Below, piece after piece: positions 46,563 to 59,854 of a DNA stretch of 64,000 nt. The DNA is from Phanerodontia chrysosporium. Taxonomy: Eukaryota; Basidiomycota; Agaricomycetes; Polyporales; Phanerochaetaceae. Every line of letters begins with the position of its first letter. Position 1 is the stretch's first letter. The translations under genes were made by a program, and so were the position numbers. The stretch lies in contig MJGA01000007.1 in the NCBI GenBank assembly GCA_001910725.1, positions 1,426,001 to 1,490,000 on the forward strand. Reading direction: 5' to 3'. The notes under the pieces are model-generated. The model was not told where the DNA came from, searched no databases, and was given only the letters and a program-made list of their open reading frames with translations.

Positions 46563-49421
46563 GCTCGGGTTCGTCTTCGCCGTCTTTTGCTCTCCTTTTC
46601 TCTGCAAGACTATTGCGAAGGATATACGACAATTTTGTAGCATTCCATTGCCTCAGTTGAGCTATATATCACACTGCTTACATACACACCCACTCTTAAC
46701 TCTCAAGCCTATGTAGGCGCGCCGTGCAGGCACACACCCATAGTGCTGGTCTGCGGTGTCCGGTGTCCTCCATACATGCCTCGTCGTGTTCAGTCACTCG
46801 GGTGACAATCAAGTAACGGCCCTGTCACTAGTCACGTCCGGCATCGCGGCATCGCGGCCATCTTTGAACCGACTCTAAACATCCACCATAGGCTGGCACC
46901 GCTGCGCCACGCCGGTGCATGTGCGGGCCCGCACGCTCTCCATTATTGCCCCGCGCGGGGGATCCCAAGGGGAAGGGGGGCCCCTGAACTGCCCCGCGAC
47001 GCCTTGGCCTACGCCATCCTCCTCCGCAAAATTTTCTTGATCTCTAGAAAACGATGGCGTCCGCGATGGGCTGCGAGGGCAACACATTCGAGGCGATCGC
47101 CTCGTCTTGTCGCTCGCGGGCACTCCATGCTTAAACTGCGTTAGGAGACCGCGCTGCGCCCGCGCGCCGTCGTGCGGTATGTACGTCCCGCCCGCGAGCT
47201 GTCTCGGCCTGCGCGAGGGGGGCGGGCACACTCGGCCGGCATGCCCTCGCCTGTCGCGTCGCTCGATGCGCCGCAATTCAGACTTTGGGTTGGCTGCAGC
47301 AAGGTTTGATCGCGCCTGGCGTCTCTGCGTCTATCTGCCCCGCACGGCGGCGAAGCACGCGAAGCCCTGTCATGGGGACGATGCGCCTGCCCATATGCGG
47401 TGGCATAGATGCTTCGAAATGGTGGAAGCCCGCGAAGCACAGCAGCGCGCCCCTGGCGGTGGCGGCCCGCGCAACTGCCAGTGCCCACTGCGGGGGCATC
47501 ACGCCGCCCAGGGATGCCAGGCGGGGCTATCACTGGGTGCGTGATAGGGACGCGACGGACGCAATGGAGGCTGCGTCGGGGGCTCGCCCATCGCGGACGA
47601 GGCGCAGCGACGATCAGCCCTGCCAGGCTTGCTGCCCCCATCTTGGGCGACCGCGCATCGCCGCCGCCGCTTGCGCGCGTGCCCACGGGCTGTCAGGCCG
47701 TTCGAACCTTGTCCACTGCCCGCTACGGACGCGCCCGCTGCATTGCTGCTCCCTATCAGCCTCCATCAGCCATCCATTGACCTCCTCATTTTACTTTACA
47801 GTTTGGCGCATACGCGCGTGATTGCCTGCGTGCGCCCCTGGGTCACGCCTCCGGGGTCATGCCCCCGCTGCCGCGATACTGTATCGCGGGACATCGCGCT
47901 CGACGCGGGTCCCACAGCGCCGCCTGCCACGCGTCGCATTTCCAGCCATGTTTTCCTCCGTCTTTTTCACGGTCTCGTGCACACTCGTTCAGCAGCCCAC
48001 CGAGCACACGCCAGCCAGCCCGCGCCCGTGCCCGGCTACGGCCCTGGGACGTCGACACACACACTTGCAACAAAAAAGCTTACATTCTATTACGCCCAGG
48101 CAGGGTGCCGCCCACGGGGCCCCGCAATCGATGGGCACGCAACACCCCCCGTCTCTCCTGCCTGCCATTCGCGGACAAACCGTCCTGTCTTTCTTTTCTG
48201 CTGCGTCCTCCAGGAACACGGCAAGGCCGTGCCAACGGTTTAGCCTGCGCGCGCGCGGGGCTGCATGCGGTGCGCGAAAAACCGAGAAAACGTGCATGTG
48301 CGCGGGGGCGTCAGACAGAAGCCCGCCCAAGTCGTCCCCCGCTTGCGTCATCGCCGACCGGCCGTCCGCGCGCGCGCGCGTGCGAGGCTTGCGCGGTGAC
48401 GACACTGGGGCTCGAATGTTCGGTGGGGCGTAGCGCGGGCGGAGGGGCGGGCTGCGGGATGGCAGGAGTACGAGAGGTGGAGGACCTTGTGTAGAGCAGG
48501 CGGCCGTGCGGGTGGCTACAGTGCGCATATTAATGGTCTGTGTGTGCGCGTTGCAGACGAGCCGCGCCGCACGTAGTGACCTTGGACCGAAACGCGAACG
48601 CAGATGCGTCGCGGCGCGCGTCGTTCTTCATGCAGAGAGCACAACAACTGCCCGTGCTCATCACCGCCGCTGGACACTCCAACAACGGGCATTCCCGCCC
48701 ACTACCTTTGCCAACCTCGCACTACACCCGTTCTCGTAGCGCGCACCACGCCCGCGAACAAATAAAATAAAATAAAACCCAACCAAAACCACACAGCCGA
48801 AGCGCCACCACGCCCACACCCACACCCAGTGCACACTGGCGGCGGCGGCTTCGTGGCGCTCTGATCGCGGGCGGCGGGGCGAGGCACGCCAAGGCACCCG
48901 GCAACCGCCCGCGGCTCGCCAGCGACCGTGGCCACGGCAGCCGTTCGCGCTGCGGCGACATTCGACCCAGCGTCCTGGAACGCAGCTCGCGTTTCCTCCC
49001 TGCGGAAGGGAGCCGCTTGTTTCTTTTCTTTTTTTTTTTTTCGCCCTGGGGCCGCGGCAGGGACATGGGCCAGCAGCGGCCGGGACCATCAACGGTGTCC
49101 TGGGTCGCGTGACCGGGCGTGGCTGCCGTACGCGAGGTGCTTTGCTGCGATGCGGCGGGCCGGGGGCCACCAGCTTGCCTGCGGTAGGCGTTGGGGACGG
49201 CAGCGGCGGAGATTCTTCGGAGGGGGCGCCGCGGACCATGAACGAGGGAGACAATGGACTCCCTGTGGACATTATTTCTCCTTTTATTCGTGTCCCCAGT
49301 AGACATTTCCCGTGCTGAAACACAGACTCGGTTACCTACAAATACACTCGAATTTCATCCGTGACCAAATTCCAGGGTTTCCCTGAGCAACGACGCTCGC
49401 AAAACCAACCCAAACCCGCGA
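46563..49421. other. GC-rich region without a supportable gene
   Basis: About 2.9 kb between the integrase element and the DHA kinase stop. Open frames on all strands yield Arg/Ala/Pro-rich products with no recognisable family. A CG dinucleotide repeat lies near 48366-48380 and a T13 run at 49029-49041. It resembles the other gene-free GC-rich block at 25.4-28.3 kb in composition. Confidence 0.45.
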
Positions 49422-51720
49422 TTACGCAGCACGCCCGAGGAGCCCCTCCACGATCGCCTTGACGCCCCACGCGCCCGGGTCGGGGACCTTCTCCGCGCGG
49501 AGGCGGTCGCCCTCGACGTACGCGCTGCGCCCGGCCTTGGCCTCGAGGTCGCGCGTCGCGAGCGCGGCCGCGCCCGCCGCGCGCACCGCGCCGGCAAAGT
49601 CCGCGCCGGAAGACGCCGCGGCGGCCTCGACGAACGCCTGCAGCGGGTCGACGAGCGTGCGGCTCGGCGGGCGCGCGCGCGTGTACGTGTACAGCCGCGC
49701 GAGCGCGCCCGGGAGTGCGCGCGCCCAGAGCGCCGCGTCCGCCGTCCCGCCGTGCGGCGCGGCGGCCTGCAGGGCCTGTGCGAGCGCGGAGAAGAAGATC
49801 CTGCGCGGGGATGTCAGGCGCGGGCTGCAGCGATGGAAGGAAGGGGGGGCACGCACGAGTAGATGGCACCGCTCGTCCCGCCCATCTGCTCCTCCGCGAC
49901 CTTGGAGATGGCGACCATCGAGCCGACGACGTCGTCCGCGCTGATCTTGCCGCTCTTGATGTCCGCCTGGACGGCTGGCAGAGAAAGACAGAGTGTCAAC
50001 ATCCGCTTCTTTCTCGTGCTCGCAACACGGCGCACGCACCCTCGGCCCCAGCCTTGAGCGTCAGCCCGCAGTCGCCGTCACCCGCGATGTTGTCCATGCG
50101 CGTGATCTCGGGCTCCTCGCGGACGAGCGCCTCCGTCGCGCGCTGCACGGCGGCGATGAACGCCTGCGCGTCCGCGGCCCGGATGCGCGCCGCGGTGTCG
50201 CGCCCCGCCGCGGCGCTCGCGGCAGGCGGCGTGATGATGCTGTCCGCGGGCGCACCGCCGACGGTCCACTTCCAGCCGGGCACGGCCGCGGGCTCGTCGA
50301 GCAGCGCGAGGAGCCGCGCGGCGTCGGGCGCGTTCTTGTCGGCTGCGTCCGGGAGCAGTAGCAGCGTGAGCGAGAAGCCGGGCATGTTCAGGCTCGTCTG
50401 TGCGGGCACGCGTCAGGGAAGCGTGCGTGGGGAGGAGAAGAGGAGGAGAGCGCACCATGAACGTCCCCGCAATGACGCGCTCGACCTTGACGCCGCGCTT
50501 CGCGAGGTCCTTCTTCGCCTCGGTGACGACCGCGCCCATCTCGAGCTCACTCGTGCCGCCGAGGTTGTTCACGAGGAGCACGACGCGGTCGCCCGCGCCG
50601 CGGAACGGCACGAACGAGCGGTCCGGGTCGCTCGTCGACGTCAGGTTCTCGATCAGCTGCGGGATGAGCTCGCTCAGCGGCGGCACGGGCGAGAGCCGCC
50701 GCGCGCCCGGCTCGTTGTGGATGCCCATTCCGATCTCGATCTCCTTCGGCCCCAGGTGCGACTCGCCCGCTGCCGTCCCCGGGACGTGGCAGTGCTCGAG
50801 CCCGACACCGATTGTCGCGAGCCGCGTCGCGAGGTACTCGGCAGTGGCATAGACATCGTTCAAGCTCGCTCCCTGCCGTGCGAGTGCGCCGACAATCTTG
50901 TAGACGAGGACGGTACCAGCAAGACCTCTGTGTCCTCTATAAGTTTGTGATGAGGCCAGAAAGAAAAGCGACGCACCTGCGTCCGACAATCTTGCCCTGG
51001 CTCCTGCCCACCGCGACGTCGTCGCCGATGATGACGAACTTGACCTTGTCAGCCTTGCTCGGATGGAGCGCAGCGTACTGCTCCTTTGCGAGCCCAAAGT
51101 TCAGGATATCGCCAGTATAATTCCTACGATCGCTGGCTTAGGATGACGCGATAGAAGGAGAACGCTTGGACGAACTTTACGATGATCACCGTTCCTGCAT
51201 CGCTATCTACCAGGTTAATGCCACGGAGCACCTGTGCTGGATTTGGGGATGCAAACACGTTGCCGCAGACCGCAGCTGTTGACCGATCGCAAGGTCAGCC
51301 CGAGAGCGGGGTCGGGAACCATGATCGTTCATACGAACCTGCGAGCATGCCATCGCCTGTACGCGTGATCAGCCGTGCACATCCGTAGACACATCTCTAA
51401 CAGACTCACCGACATAGCCTGCATGCGCGGGCTCATGGCCTGCGCCACCACCGCAGATGATCGCAACTTTCGAGCGGTCGTGAGCCGAGTTGTAGAGGAC
51501 TGCAAAGCATGGTAAATAAGCTGTTCACGACTGTTGTGTGTGCGTACGTACCTTTGTTCGTGGTATCAAGGCCCAGCTTGGGGTTCAGAGCGCAAAGCCC
51601 CTGAAGTGACTCTACGACCAGAGTCTCCGGCTTGTTGAGGAAGTGTTTCGCTATCGAAGCCCATCAGCCCATACACTCGCGGCGAGAGAGACGCGGTGGC
51701 AGCATACACTGGACAGACAT
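49422..51720 (-). CDS. DAK1: Dihydroxyacetone (glycerone) kinase
   Basis: Phosphorylates dihydroxyacetone with ATP, detoxifying it and feeding glycolysis. A tiny first exon (51708-51720, ATG TCT GTC CAG T) ends at a GTATGC donor. Joining gives MSVQSKHFLNKPETLVVES, the usual DAK start. DAK1 domain: KVAIICGGGAGHEPAHAGYV, which includes the conserved GGGSGHEP-type loop, then VKNYTGDILNFGLA, GDDVAVGRSQGKIVGRRGLA, GLEHCHVPGTA (with the substrate-binding His) and VLLVNNLGGTSELEM. DAK2 domain: ITRMDNIAGDGDCGLTLKAG, the Asp-rich ATP-magnesium site, SEQMGGTSGAIYSIFF-type helix, and a C-terminal AWGVKAIVEGLLGRAA ending at 49422. Full length and intact. Confidence 0.94.
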
Positions 51721-51790
51721 GGTTGCAGGATGGGTGGCCGAGCTGAAAGAGAGGACAGGACTCTGTCGTTCCGCAGGTGCGGTCAGGAGG

Positions 51791-51798
51791 GTTATAAA
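51791..51798 (-). promoter_or_regulatory. TATA-like box of DAK
   Basis: CTTTATAA on the minus strand about 75 bases upstream of the DAK start codon at 51720, in a suitable position for a core promoter. Confidence 0.4.
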
Positions 51799-52495
51799 GG
51801 CAAGACGACGGCTGATCGTCGTCCTAGGGGGCCGTAGGTGATCAGAAGACGAGCTGGGGACGTCTCGTGTCTGACGTGTTTGAAGGCACTAGATTCCGCA
51901 TATTCCGTCACCCTTATATACGGAGCTGCGATCCCACACTGGCCGAATGGTCGACTCCAATCACGGCACAAGCTCTGAGAAACCCTGCGTCTAGATTGCA
52001 CAGGCTGGTCGAGCCTGTGGTCGTGCATCTGTCTAGGCAAGAGAGAAGCTGCACGTTGAGACCAAGAGGGTATTTCGCGAGGGCGGAAGACGGGGAAGCA
52101 TCCGGGCCTCTAAGCGGATCGGCGTACGAGTGTCAGCCTAACCACATGTTCTTGAGTGCCTGAAAAATGTCCCCTATATTGCGCTGTCGGCTGGCCAATA
52201 GGATTCGTGTACGCGTACAGGGGCCAAGTAAACACAATAGTGAGAGTGCGGCCTCGCGACGTCGATCTTTGCATGGGGAATAGTGATGCATCGAGGAGAC
52301 GCGAATGAACGAGAAAATCTTTGGTGACTACAAGGCTTTGTTTACTGCAATCGTTACCCGGACTACAAGTCGTAACAAAAGCCAGAGCGCCAGAGTAAGA
52401 CTCGGTTCCAGCGTCTTTAGAAGCGTTGTAATTGGCGCATTGATAATGATCAGCTTGAAGTTCTGCCTGTCCTCACTTTACGACTTACGCATGCT
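51799..52495. promoter_or_regulatory. Divergent upstream region DAK / UBP12
   Basis: About 700 bases between two divergent genes. No supportable coding region; it presumably carries both promoters. Confidence 0.45.
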
Positions 52496-55400
52496 ATGCT
52501 GAACCCGTCGCCCTCACACTCACCCTCGTTGACATCCCAGGACTTCAATAACAACCGTAAACGTCTACGCTCACTTTCCTTGGAATCCGCATCCTCCTCA
52601 TCCTCACCGAAACGCTCCATGTCCCAGGACCCCAGCCTCGACACTCACGATACGCCTCGTCCGAACGATCTCCCTACGCCGCCAGCGGAGGACGCAAAAA
52701 TTATAGCAGACATCGATGCCTACATGGCCGAGCAGGGCGAGGCGAGCGGCGAGGCCACCGCCACGGACCCGCTTGGGCCTTCGTCATCCAGCACGAGTCC
52801 GCTGACGCCGCGGGAGAAGTACGAGAAAGTGACTTCGCTCGCAAAACGCGACATGGTCGTGGGCGAGACGTGGTACGTCGTATCCCGGAGATGGTACAGG
52901 CGATGGGAGAAGGCGTGCACGGGTGCTGTCGACAAAGAGGGCAGCGTTGAGGAGAAGGATCTCGGCCCCGTGGACAACAGCCACCTAGCCGACTTCAAGG
53001 GCAACCTCACTACCCGGACGCTGACCGAAGGAGTCGACGTGCAGTATGTCCCCCAGGAAGCCTGGGATCTGCTTGTTTCCTGGTGCGTCCTTGCAACAAG
53101 TGGACACAACTGTGTTTGGCCACTGACCCGAGTCCGCACATATAGGTATGGCGAGCCCAATGTTCCAATACCACGCAAAGTCATTACGCGTGGAATAGCA
53201 CAAGAAGTCACACTTGAGCTGTTCCCACCCCGGTTCTTTGCATACGTCGTCACACCTGACAATGCGGGCGGCCTTACCCCCAGCGCGCCTGCCGAAGTCG
53301 TAGTGTCTTCTATGGATAAACTACGTGACGTCCGCACGAAACTCTTCCAAGCTGTCTTCCCCGAAGCTACATCTTCAGAGTTCAGAGTGTGGTGTCTTGG
53401 TGGCCGCCAGTCTGGTTCCAGATACATCTCGCTGTCGGAGTTCAACCAGTCGGACGCGACTGACCAGCTAGCAAACGACGACACGACCATCGAGGACACT
53501 GTGTACGAAGACCAGGATGCGTTCGCAGTTGAAATACGCCAGGACGGCCAGTGGCTCGTCGAGGACCCTCCGGTCGCTCAGGCTCCGACTGCCTCGCAGC
53601 AGACTGAGCCCGCGAACAACGAGCAGACGCCGTTGTTCCAGTCGGGCAGTGATTTCTTCTCAAAGATGCAATTCAATAAGCCTACACCAGCATCGTCGCC
53701 TTGGAAGTCCACCCTAGCGCCTGCTACAACTACCAAGGACCCAAGACCGGCGCCGAAAGTTTGTAGCATAACTCCCGGCACCTTAGGTCTTGGGAACATG
53801 TGAGTCTTTACCAAAGTCTTTCATTTGTCAAATGGTGCTAACGCTGCGCAGGGGAACACATGCTTCATGAACTCAGCCATTCAGTGTCTTGTCCACACGC
53901 CGGAACTGGCAGACTATTTCTTGAGTACGTATCAGTTCTATTGTCGGATGACCTCGAATTGAGCATATGATAGCTGGCGTCTTTGAAAAGGAACTGAACC
54001 CGGACAACCCTCTTGGCATGCACGGCCAGATCGCTCAGGCATTTGGTGCGCTGCTGAGGAAGATCTGGGCGCCCACGTCGTCTGCGACGTCGTACTCTCC
54101 GAGAGAGTTCAAGGCCGTCCTCGCGAAGTTTGCACCACAATTCAGCGGATATCAACAGCATGACTCTCAGGAGTTGGTCGCCTTCCTTCTTGATGGCCTT
54201 CATGAAGATCTCAACCGTATACTCAAGAAGCCTTATGTCGAGAAACCCGATTGGGAGGGTGGAGGCGACAAGGAGCTCGTGTCGCTCGCCCGCGAGTCCT
54301 GGGAAGGGTACCTGAAGCGAAATGACAGCGTGATCGTCGATCTGTTCCAGGGACAGTACCAGAGTACATTGGTCTGCCCGGAGTGCGAGAAGGTATGCCA
54401 ATCTCTGTCAGTGATCGACTTGCTCTAAATGTGATCCTTTTAGGTGTCGATCACGTTCGACCCGTTCATGTATCTCACGCTTCCGCTGCCGATTCAGAAG
54501 AAGTGGAAGCATGCGGTTCACTACGTGCCCTGGGACTTGGACAAGCCGCATCTCAAAGTATATCCGATTCTCTGTTATTGTACGACCGTTAACTGACATT
54601 AATTATGCAGGTCCACGTCGAGATAAATCGAGACTCTAGCTTCAAGGATCTCAGAAATCTTCTCGGCCGCTGGTTCGAGGTTAACCCAGAGAACGTACGC
54701 CACACGACCTCTTTGTTTCGTCCATGACACATGCTTATGGTCTACTAGCTGGTTACCCTGGAGATCTTCAACCACCGCTTCTACAAGAACCTGGACGACA
54801 ACATAATTTGTGGCGACATGTCCGAGAGCGATATCATCATCTGCTATGAGCTTCCTTGCAATGCTCAGCAGTCCCGTACATACAAGAAATCCGAAACGGA
54901 CCCCGTCATCGTCCCGGTTGTGTTGTGCGACACACCACCACGTGCCCGTGTCTCCTACGGCAATGCACACAGCTATTTTGGATACCCTTTCTTGATTGTC
55001 GCCACTCCCGAGCAAGCGAAAAGCAAAGACGCTGTTTATGATCTCATCGTGGACCGCCTTTGCAGGTGGACGGAGAACGTCCGCGACCTTCAGCAGTGGG
55101 AATCACGATCGCCTTCCGCATCCATGGAAGAAGTCCCGATACCTCTGTCCAACGGTCCGGCCGTCGAGACGATCACTGAGATCAAGGAGAACGGCGACGT
55201 TGTGACGGTCGAGGAACCAGTACCGGAAGAAGGGGACATTGTGGATCAGAAGAGCGCTGTCGTACAGGAGGAAGGTGTTGACGGCGAAGAGGACGCTCCT
55301 CGAAGGGTCGGTTTCAAGAAAGGCCTCTTCCAGATGCTCATCAACCCTAATTCCTCGCAACTTACCGGCAACCACGCCTCGTTCGGCAGCTCCAGAACAG

Positions 55401-56775
55401 AGAACGTCGACCAGCGTGTGGACGCCGGCAAACCAGCTGTCACTGATTCTGACACTGTCCTCTGTGAGTTCGACGAGCACACCAAGGCATACTACTTCGG
55501 CGAACAACCGAAGTTCGAGCATGCGAGGTGGCAATTCTGGGAGGAATTCGTGCATCCAGAAGTGAAGACCTCGCGCGAGGCCGCGGTGCAAACCAAGAAG
55601 CGCGGTATCACCCTTCAAGATTGTCTGGACGAGTTCACGAAGGAGGAGCAGCTCGGCGAAGACGACCTCTGGTACTGCCCGCGCTGCAAGAAGCACCAGC
55701 AGGCGACAAAACGTTTCGACATCTGGAGCGTCCCCGATGTGCTCGTCGTGCACTTGAAGCGCTTCAGCAACAGTCGCATCCTTCGTGACAAGATTGATAC
55801 CTTCGTCGACTTCCCGATGCATGGCCTGGACTTGACGCCGATGGTTGGTCAGCGTAAGGCAGCTTCCCGCCTGATAGAGCAAGGCGAAGACCTACAGAAG
55901 CTTGGCTTGGACGATACCGAAGAACCACTCATCTACGACCTCTTCGCAGTCGACGAACATCTTGGCGGGCTGGGAGGCGGCCACTACCGCGCCTATGCTC
56001 TGAACAACGCCGATCAGCAATGGTACCACTTCGACGACTCCTATGTAACACCAGCTCGACCAGAAGCTGCAGTGGTATGTTGCTCATCTTCTTGCACGCG
56101 AGCGTGTCTGACGGATTCCTGGAGAATCAAAATGCGTACCTCCTGTTCTATAGGAGGCGTACCTCTCGTCCTCTAGGAGGCAAGACCCACGAGATCATCG
56201 AGGCTGCACGGGCATCTGCCCAGCAATCGCCCGTTGTGCAAGGCGATGATGTCTTGCCGGAGATCAAGCTCGGAGACTCTGGATTGCCTACTCCTCCCGC
56301 AGACGACGACGACGACGTGACTGGCCTCACGCGGTCTCGGATTCCGGCCGATCTACGGATGAAGTCAGACACATGGAGGACAGCACAAGCCGACTGGGAC
56401 AATACCACTTCACCAGCATCGTCGCCTCCGCCATTGGATGACTTGGAGCCGCCCACATTTGAGGAGTCCCAGCTCGACCCGCTTATACAGAGCACATTGC
56501 CTCCACTGCAACTCACCGCATCACAGTTCGACTTCCCCGACCCAACTTCGCGCGGCTCTCCATCCTCTGTGAGAGCTGAGTTCGATCAAGACCAAGACCA
56601 GGATATCGAGCTTGGCAGCGATGATTCTGATTCGAGAAATTGGTCCAACGAGCACCATTTGGAGTCGTGGCTGTCGCAGTCGAACTCGCGCAGCATATCC
56701 CAGGAGGACCTCCCCATGGACCTGGAGCCCACGGCGGATGACGACGTGAAGACAGCTCCAGATGCTGTAGTCTAG
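52496..56775 (+). CDS. UBP12: Ubiquitin carboxyl-terminal hydrolase, UBP12/USP4-15 type
   Basis: A large cysteine protease that removes ubiquitin. Start at 52496 ([17 protein letters not shown]). A DUSP-like N-terminal domain follows ([37 protein letters not shown]). The Cys box lies across an intron: GLGNM then [20 protein letters not shown]. Then come [37 protein letters not shown], an inserted ubiquitin-like and linker region ([17 protein letters not shown]), a zinc-ribbon partner [40 protein letters not shown], and the His box [15 protein letters not shown] with [11 protein letters not shown]. The tail is acidic and Ser/Pro-rich ([14 protein letters not shown]), ending at 56775. Catalytic Cys, His and Asp are all present. 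Confidence 0.94.
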
Positions 56776-56957
56776 ACTGTTGTAGAGTACTTGAGTGCAC
56801 CTCGTAATGATCTGTAGAGTAGAGCAGCTGTATATCAGACACTGCGATCCTGTACACTAATGACTTCTTGTATTCGGTGACGTGCCGCCGGGCGCTCCTG
56901 AGACCCGCAGGCGCCTGAGCCCCAGTCCGTCAATGACCACCACCCACTTCGCAGTGC

Positions 56958-59338
56958 TTGAGGATGAGCAGAGTTCCCCCTGGCCTGCTCTATCTTGCCA
57001 TATATAATCCTACCTTGAGAAACACCAGCCCTGTCGCTGACGACGATGAAGATGCAGAGGAGCAGGCACAGATACTGTTCTACACCGCGAGGGAACGAGC
57101 CGTCTCCCGGGATAAGATCCTGAGACAAGTTGGGCTGGCGAAGGCTCTGGTGAACTTCACAGGGTATGAAGCAGTTCAACTCTCACTTTGGGCTCCCCAA
57201 TAAAGTTATCTTACTTGCAGAATGTTCAGCTCTGCGGATGTGTGCGAGAACACACATTCGCAGACGAGACGGATGATCATGGTCTCACCAGAACCCGACT
57301 TCTGGATCCATGCCGTGAGTACCTCTCACCTGCTGAGTGGCTTGCGTCATGAATTGTAGAGGGAAATGTGATTAAACAGTGCACTTGGTAGTGCCTCGAA
57401 CTGGCCAAGTCGCCTCGGCCGCCGCCAGCTAAGGTGAAGGGGAAGAATACTGTGAAGGCTACCGCAGTGCAAGAGGTCGTATACGACTACCACGACTCAT
57501 CGATACACGATGTAGCTTTACGAGCACGGATACTCCGTGGCTATGAACAGTTCAAAGTGCGTGTCTCCGGCTCCGCACGGGACTAGAGAGGCCAACAGCG
57601 TATGCAGCTTACGCACGGATCCTTTGCGTCGATCCTCGCCTCGCTGGGACAGCAAGCTCTAGAGCTTCAGTTGGAAAGGTTCTTCACGGTATGGGCATGG
57701 AGTTGGGATCTCGAGGAAGATATGGATTTTTCGAAACATCTCGGTATGTGCCAATTTGTCTGTACCCCAGATTCGCTTTTAACTGTCTCTATCAGGTGTA
57801 CCACTTCACCCGTTACATCGAAGTCTTTCACCGATCCTCGATGCTTTTTCGCAAGAGCAGCTGGAATCCTTTGCCACGTTCCTCGTCATACCGCCATATG
57901 TCATCCCGTCAGCTAAACTCCTAGAATCTGGATACCCAACCATGCTACTTAGCCACATACTTTCTCGTATACCCCCTCCTCCTCCGCTACCCACGATCCA
58001 GCCTCCTGATCCCAATCCATCCGTCCCTGAGGAGAAGTCAGCCCCAGAGTTGACGGTTTCCCGGGCCTTCAACCCCAAGAGCTTTAACGACACTATTCGT
58101 GCAACGAACCCATTTGTCAACATGAACATGGACATGCGTGGCCTCAAATGGATGTGGAATGGCCTGACGTTTTCAAAGCCGTCATCCGCGAAACAGACTG
58201 CGCCTTCCTCGCCGACACCGGGGGCTACAGAGCACACAGCTCAGGAGCCTGTGGCAGCTTCCGAGGCGAAAGCGCAAGAGGCAATCAACATTCCCGGAAC
58301 CACTGTGTCTCAAAGACTGGAGGTCGAGGTCGATGCCGAATCATTGCAAGACGCCATCTCGTCAGAGTTCGGGGGCTCGAGATCGCGTTTGGCTTCGCCC
58401 GTGAAACCAGAATTGATCCCGCTTCCTATCTCGCCTGTAAGCAGCTCCCCAGACCAGTCTAGTGCTGATTCAACACATGATGACGAGGGGAATGAAGAGG
58501 CCAATGAGAAGACTCCTCGCCTCGCACATTCTGCCCAACCGGACGGCTGTCACGCGGAGAGGGAGGCGTCTCCCGCAGCTACCGTCTCAGAATACACTCC
58601 AGAGGAACGTCCATCCACCCCGGTTCCGCCTCCAGACTTCCTCTCCACCACAGTCTACCTTGCGACTAGGAACGAACCGAACAAGACGCACGACACAAAG
58701 TATATCATGCCACAGTCAGTTTTCATATGACTGTCAGTGTCATGGTTATATGACTATTACTTTCAGCAAGGGCACATAACGTTCGGCGTTATCGTTCAGG
58801 AGGCCGATTCCTTGGACTTGACCTTCCTAGCCAATGGGCTATGTAGTCTCTTCGCTAAAGTCGAAGCTGCTCTGGACGTTGACGAGAGGTGAGGGATATA
58901 CGAGACTTATTTATGCGATGCTGATGATGTCGCCGTGTAGACGGCTTGACGACGTCGCCGTGCCCGTGACGAAGATCCTGGAGCCGCAAAGTAGCCACAT
59001 CATCTGCACCGGCGGGTACACCTTCTCTTCGTCATCCGAATTCACGTCGAAGTCTGAGCATCTGTTTAATGGCCGCGAGCGCCTGCAAAGGTATGTCTTT
59101 CTTAGATCTTCTCACTGGGTCAGTAATCGACCCGTTCGTTAGCCAATTCGATATCCAGGAAGTCTTTTCGCGGAGCCAGAATCCGCAGCACTGGCACATC
59201 GCGAAGCGTGGCTTAGGCGTGGACCAGGACGGGAATGTCGTTGATGGCGAGGTGTTCATGGAAGTCGCTCGCAAAGAGAGCACGCTTGCTGACGTGGATA
59301 ATGAGCTCACCGGTGCTGTGCGACGTTTTCTGGAATGA
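56958..59338 (+). CDS. CCZ1: CCZ1 homologue (MON1-CCZ1 Rab7 exchange factor)
   Basis: CCZ1 pairs with MON1 to activate Rab7/Ypt7 on late endosomes and vacuoles. Met at 56958 or 56964 opens MSRVPPGLLYLAIYNPTLR, followed by the first longin domain (EQAQILFYTARERAVSRDKI, QVGLAKALVNFTG, MIMVSPEPDFWIHACLELAK). After several introns come VIPPYVIPSAKLLESGYP, a Pro/Ser/Glu-rich linker (FNPKSFNDTIRATNPFVNM) and the C-terminal part ITFGVIVQEADSLDLTFLAN and VFMEVARKESTLADVDNELT, ending at 59338. The LLYLAIYNPTL start and the longin pattern are characteristic. Exon edges between 57550 and 57960 are approximate. Confidence 0.85.
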
Positions 59339-59854
59339 GACCGCCACCGTATGTGCTAACATTTTACACGGGTGGCGAATCTCTCGCGGATATATAATGA
59401 ATAGGAGGAGCTACTTGTCCAAACACTAGCGCAGCTATCCGAGCGCGCAATTATCGTCGCCAACCATAGACGCATCGGAACAATATCAGAGCACTGCAGC
59501 ACGACTTGACTAGCTCGACATAGCGACACAGCTCTCGAAGCTACGAGTGCTGTTATAGCGCAAGTTTCAACACACAGCACGCTGGCCGAGTACCATGAAG
59601 GATCTACAGCGTATAACTTCCGCAACGTTGTATAACGAGGACAAACCAAAGTGAGATGTATGACATGAGAACCTGGCTCCAGATGCGAGTCCGATCAATG
59701 GGGCCGCACTGTTGCGTAGTCAGGGGAGCGACTGGGCATGCAGCTTCAAGGCTTGCGCAATTCTTCGTCGTTGTCAGCACAAGTGCCAGCTAGCAACAAA
59801 GCATGCGATGATGGCTCACATGAATGTGTTGAATCTTTTCTTGGGCCGAGGGGC
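59339..59854. other. Convergent intergenic region
   Basis: About 500 bases, lower in GC, between the CCZ1 stop and the stop of the next minus-strand gene. No gene seen. Confidence 0.5.

Noticed and set aside
47107..48528. Several 120-210-codon frames on both strands
   Set aside because: Mutually overlapping, low-complexity and without recognisable domains or coherent splicing.
49715..50950. 411-codon plus-strand frame antisense to DAK
   Set aside because: Shadow of the DAK coding sequence, which is certain from its conserved motifs.
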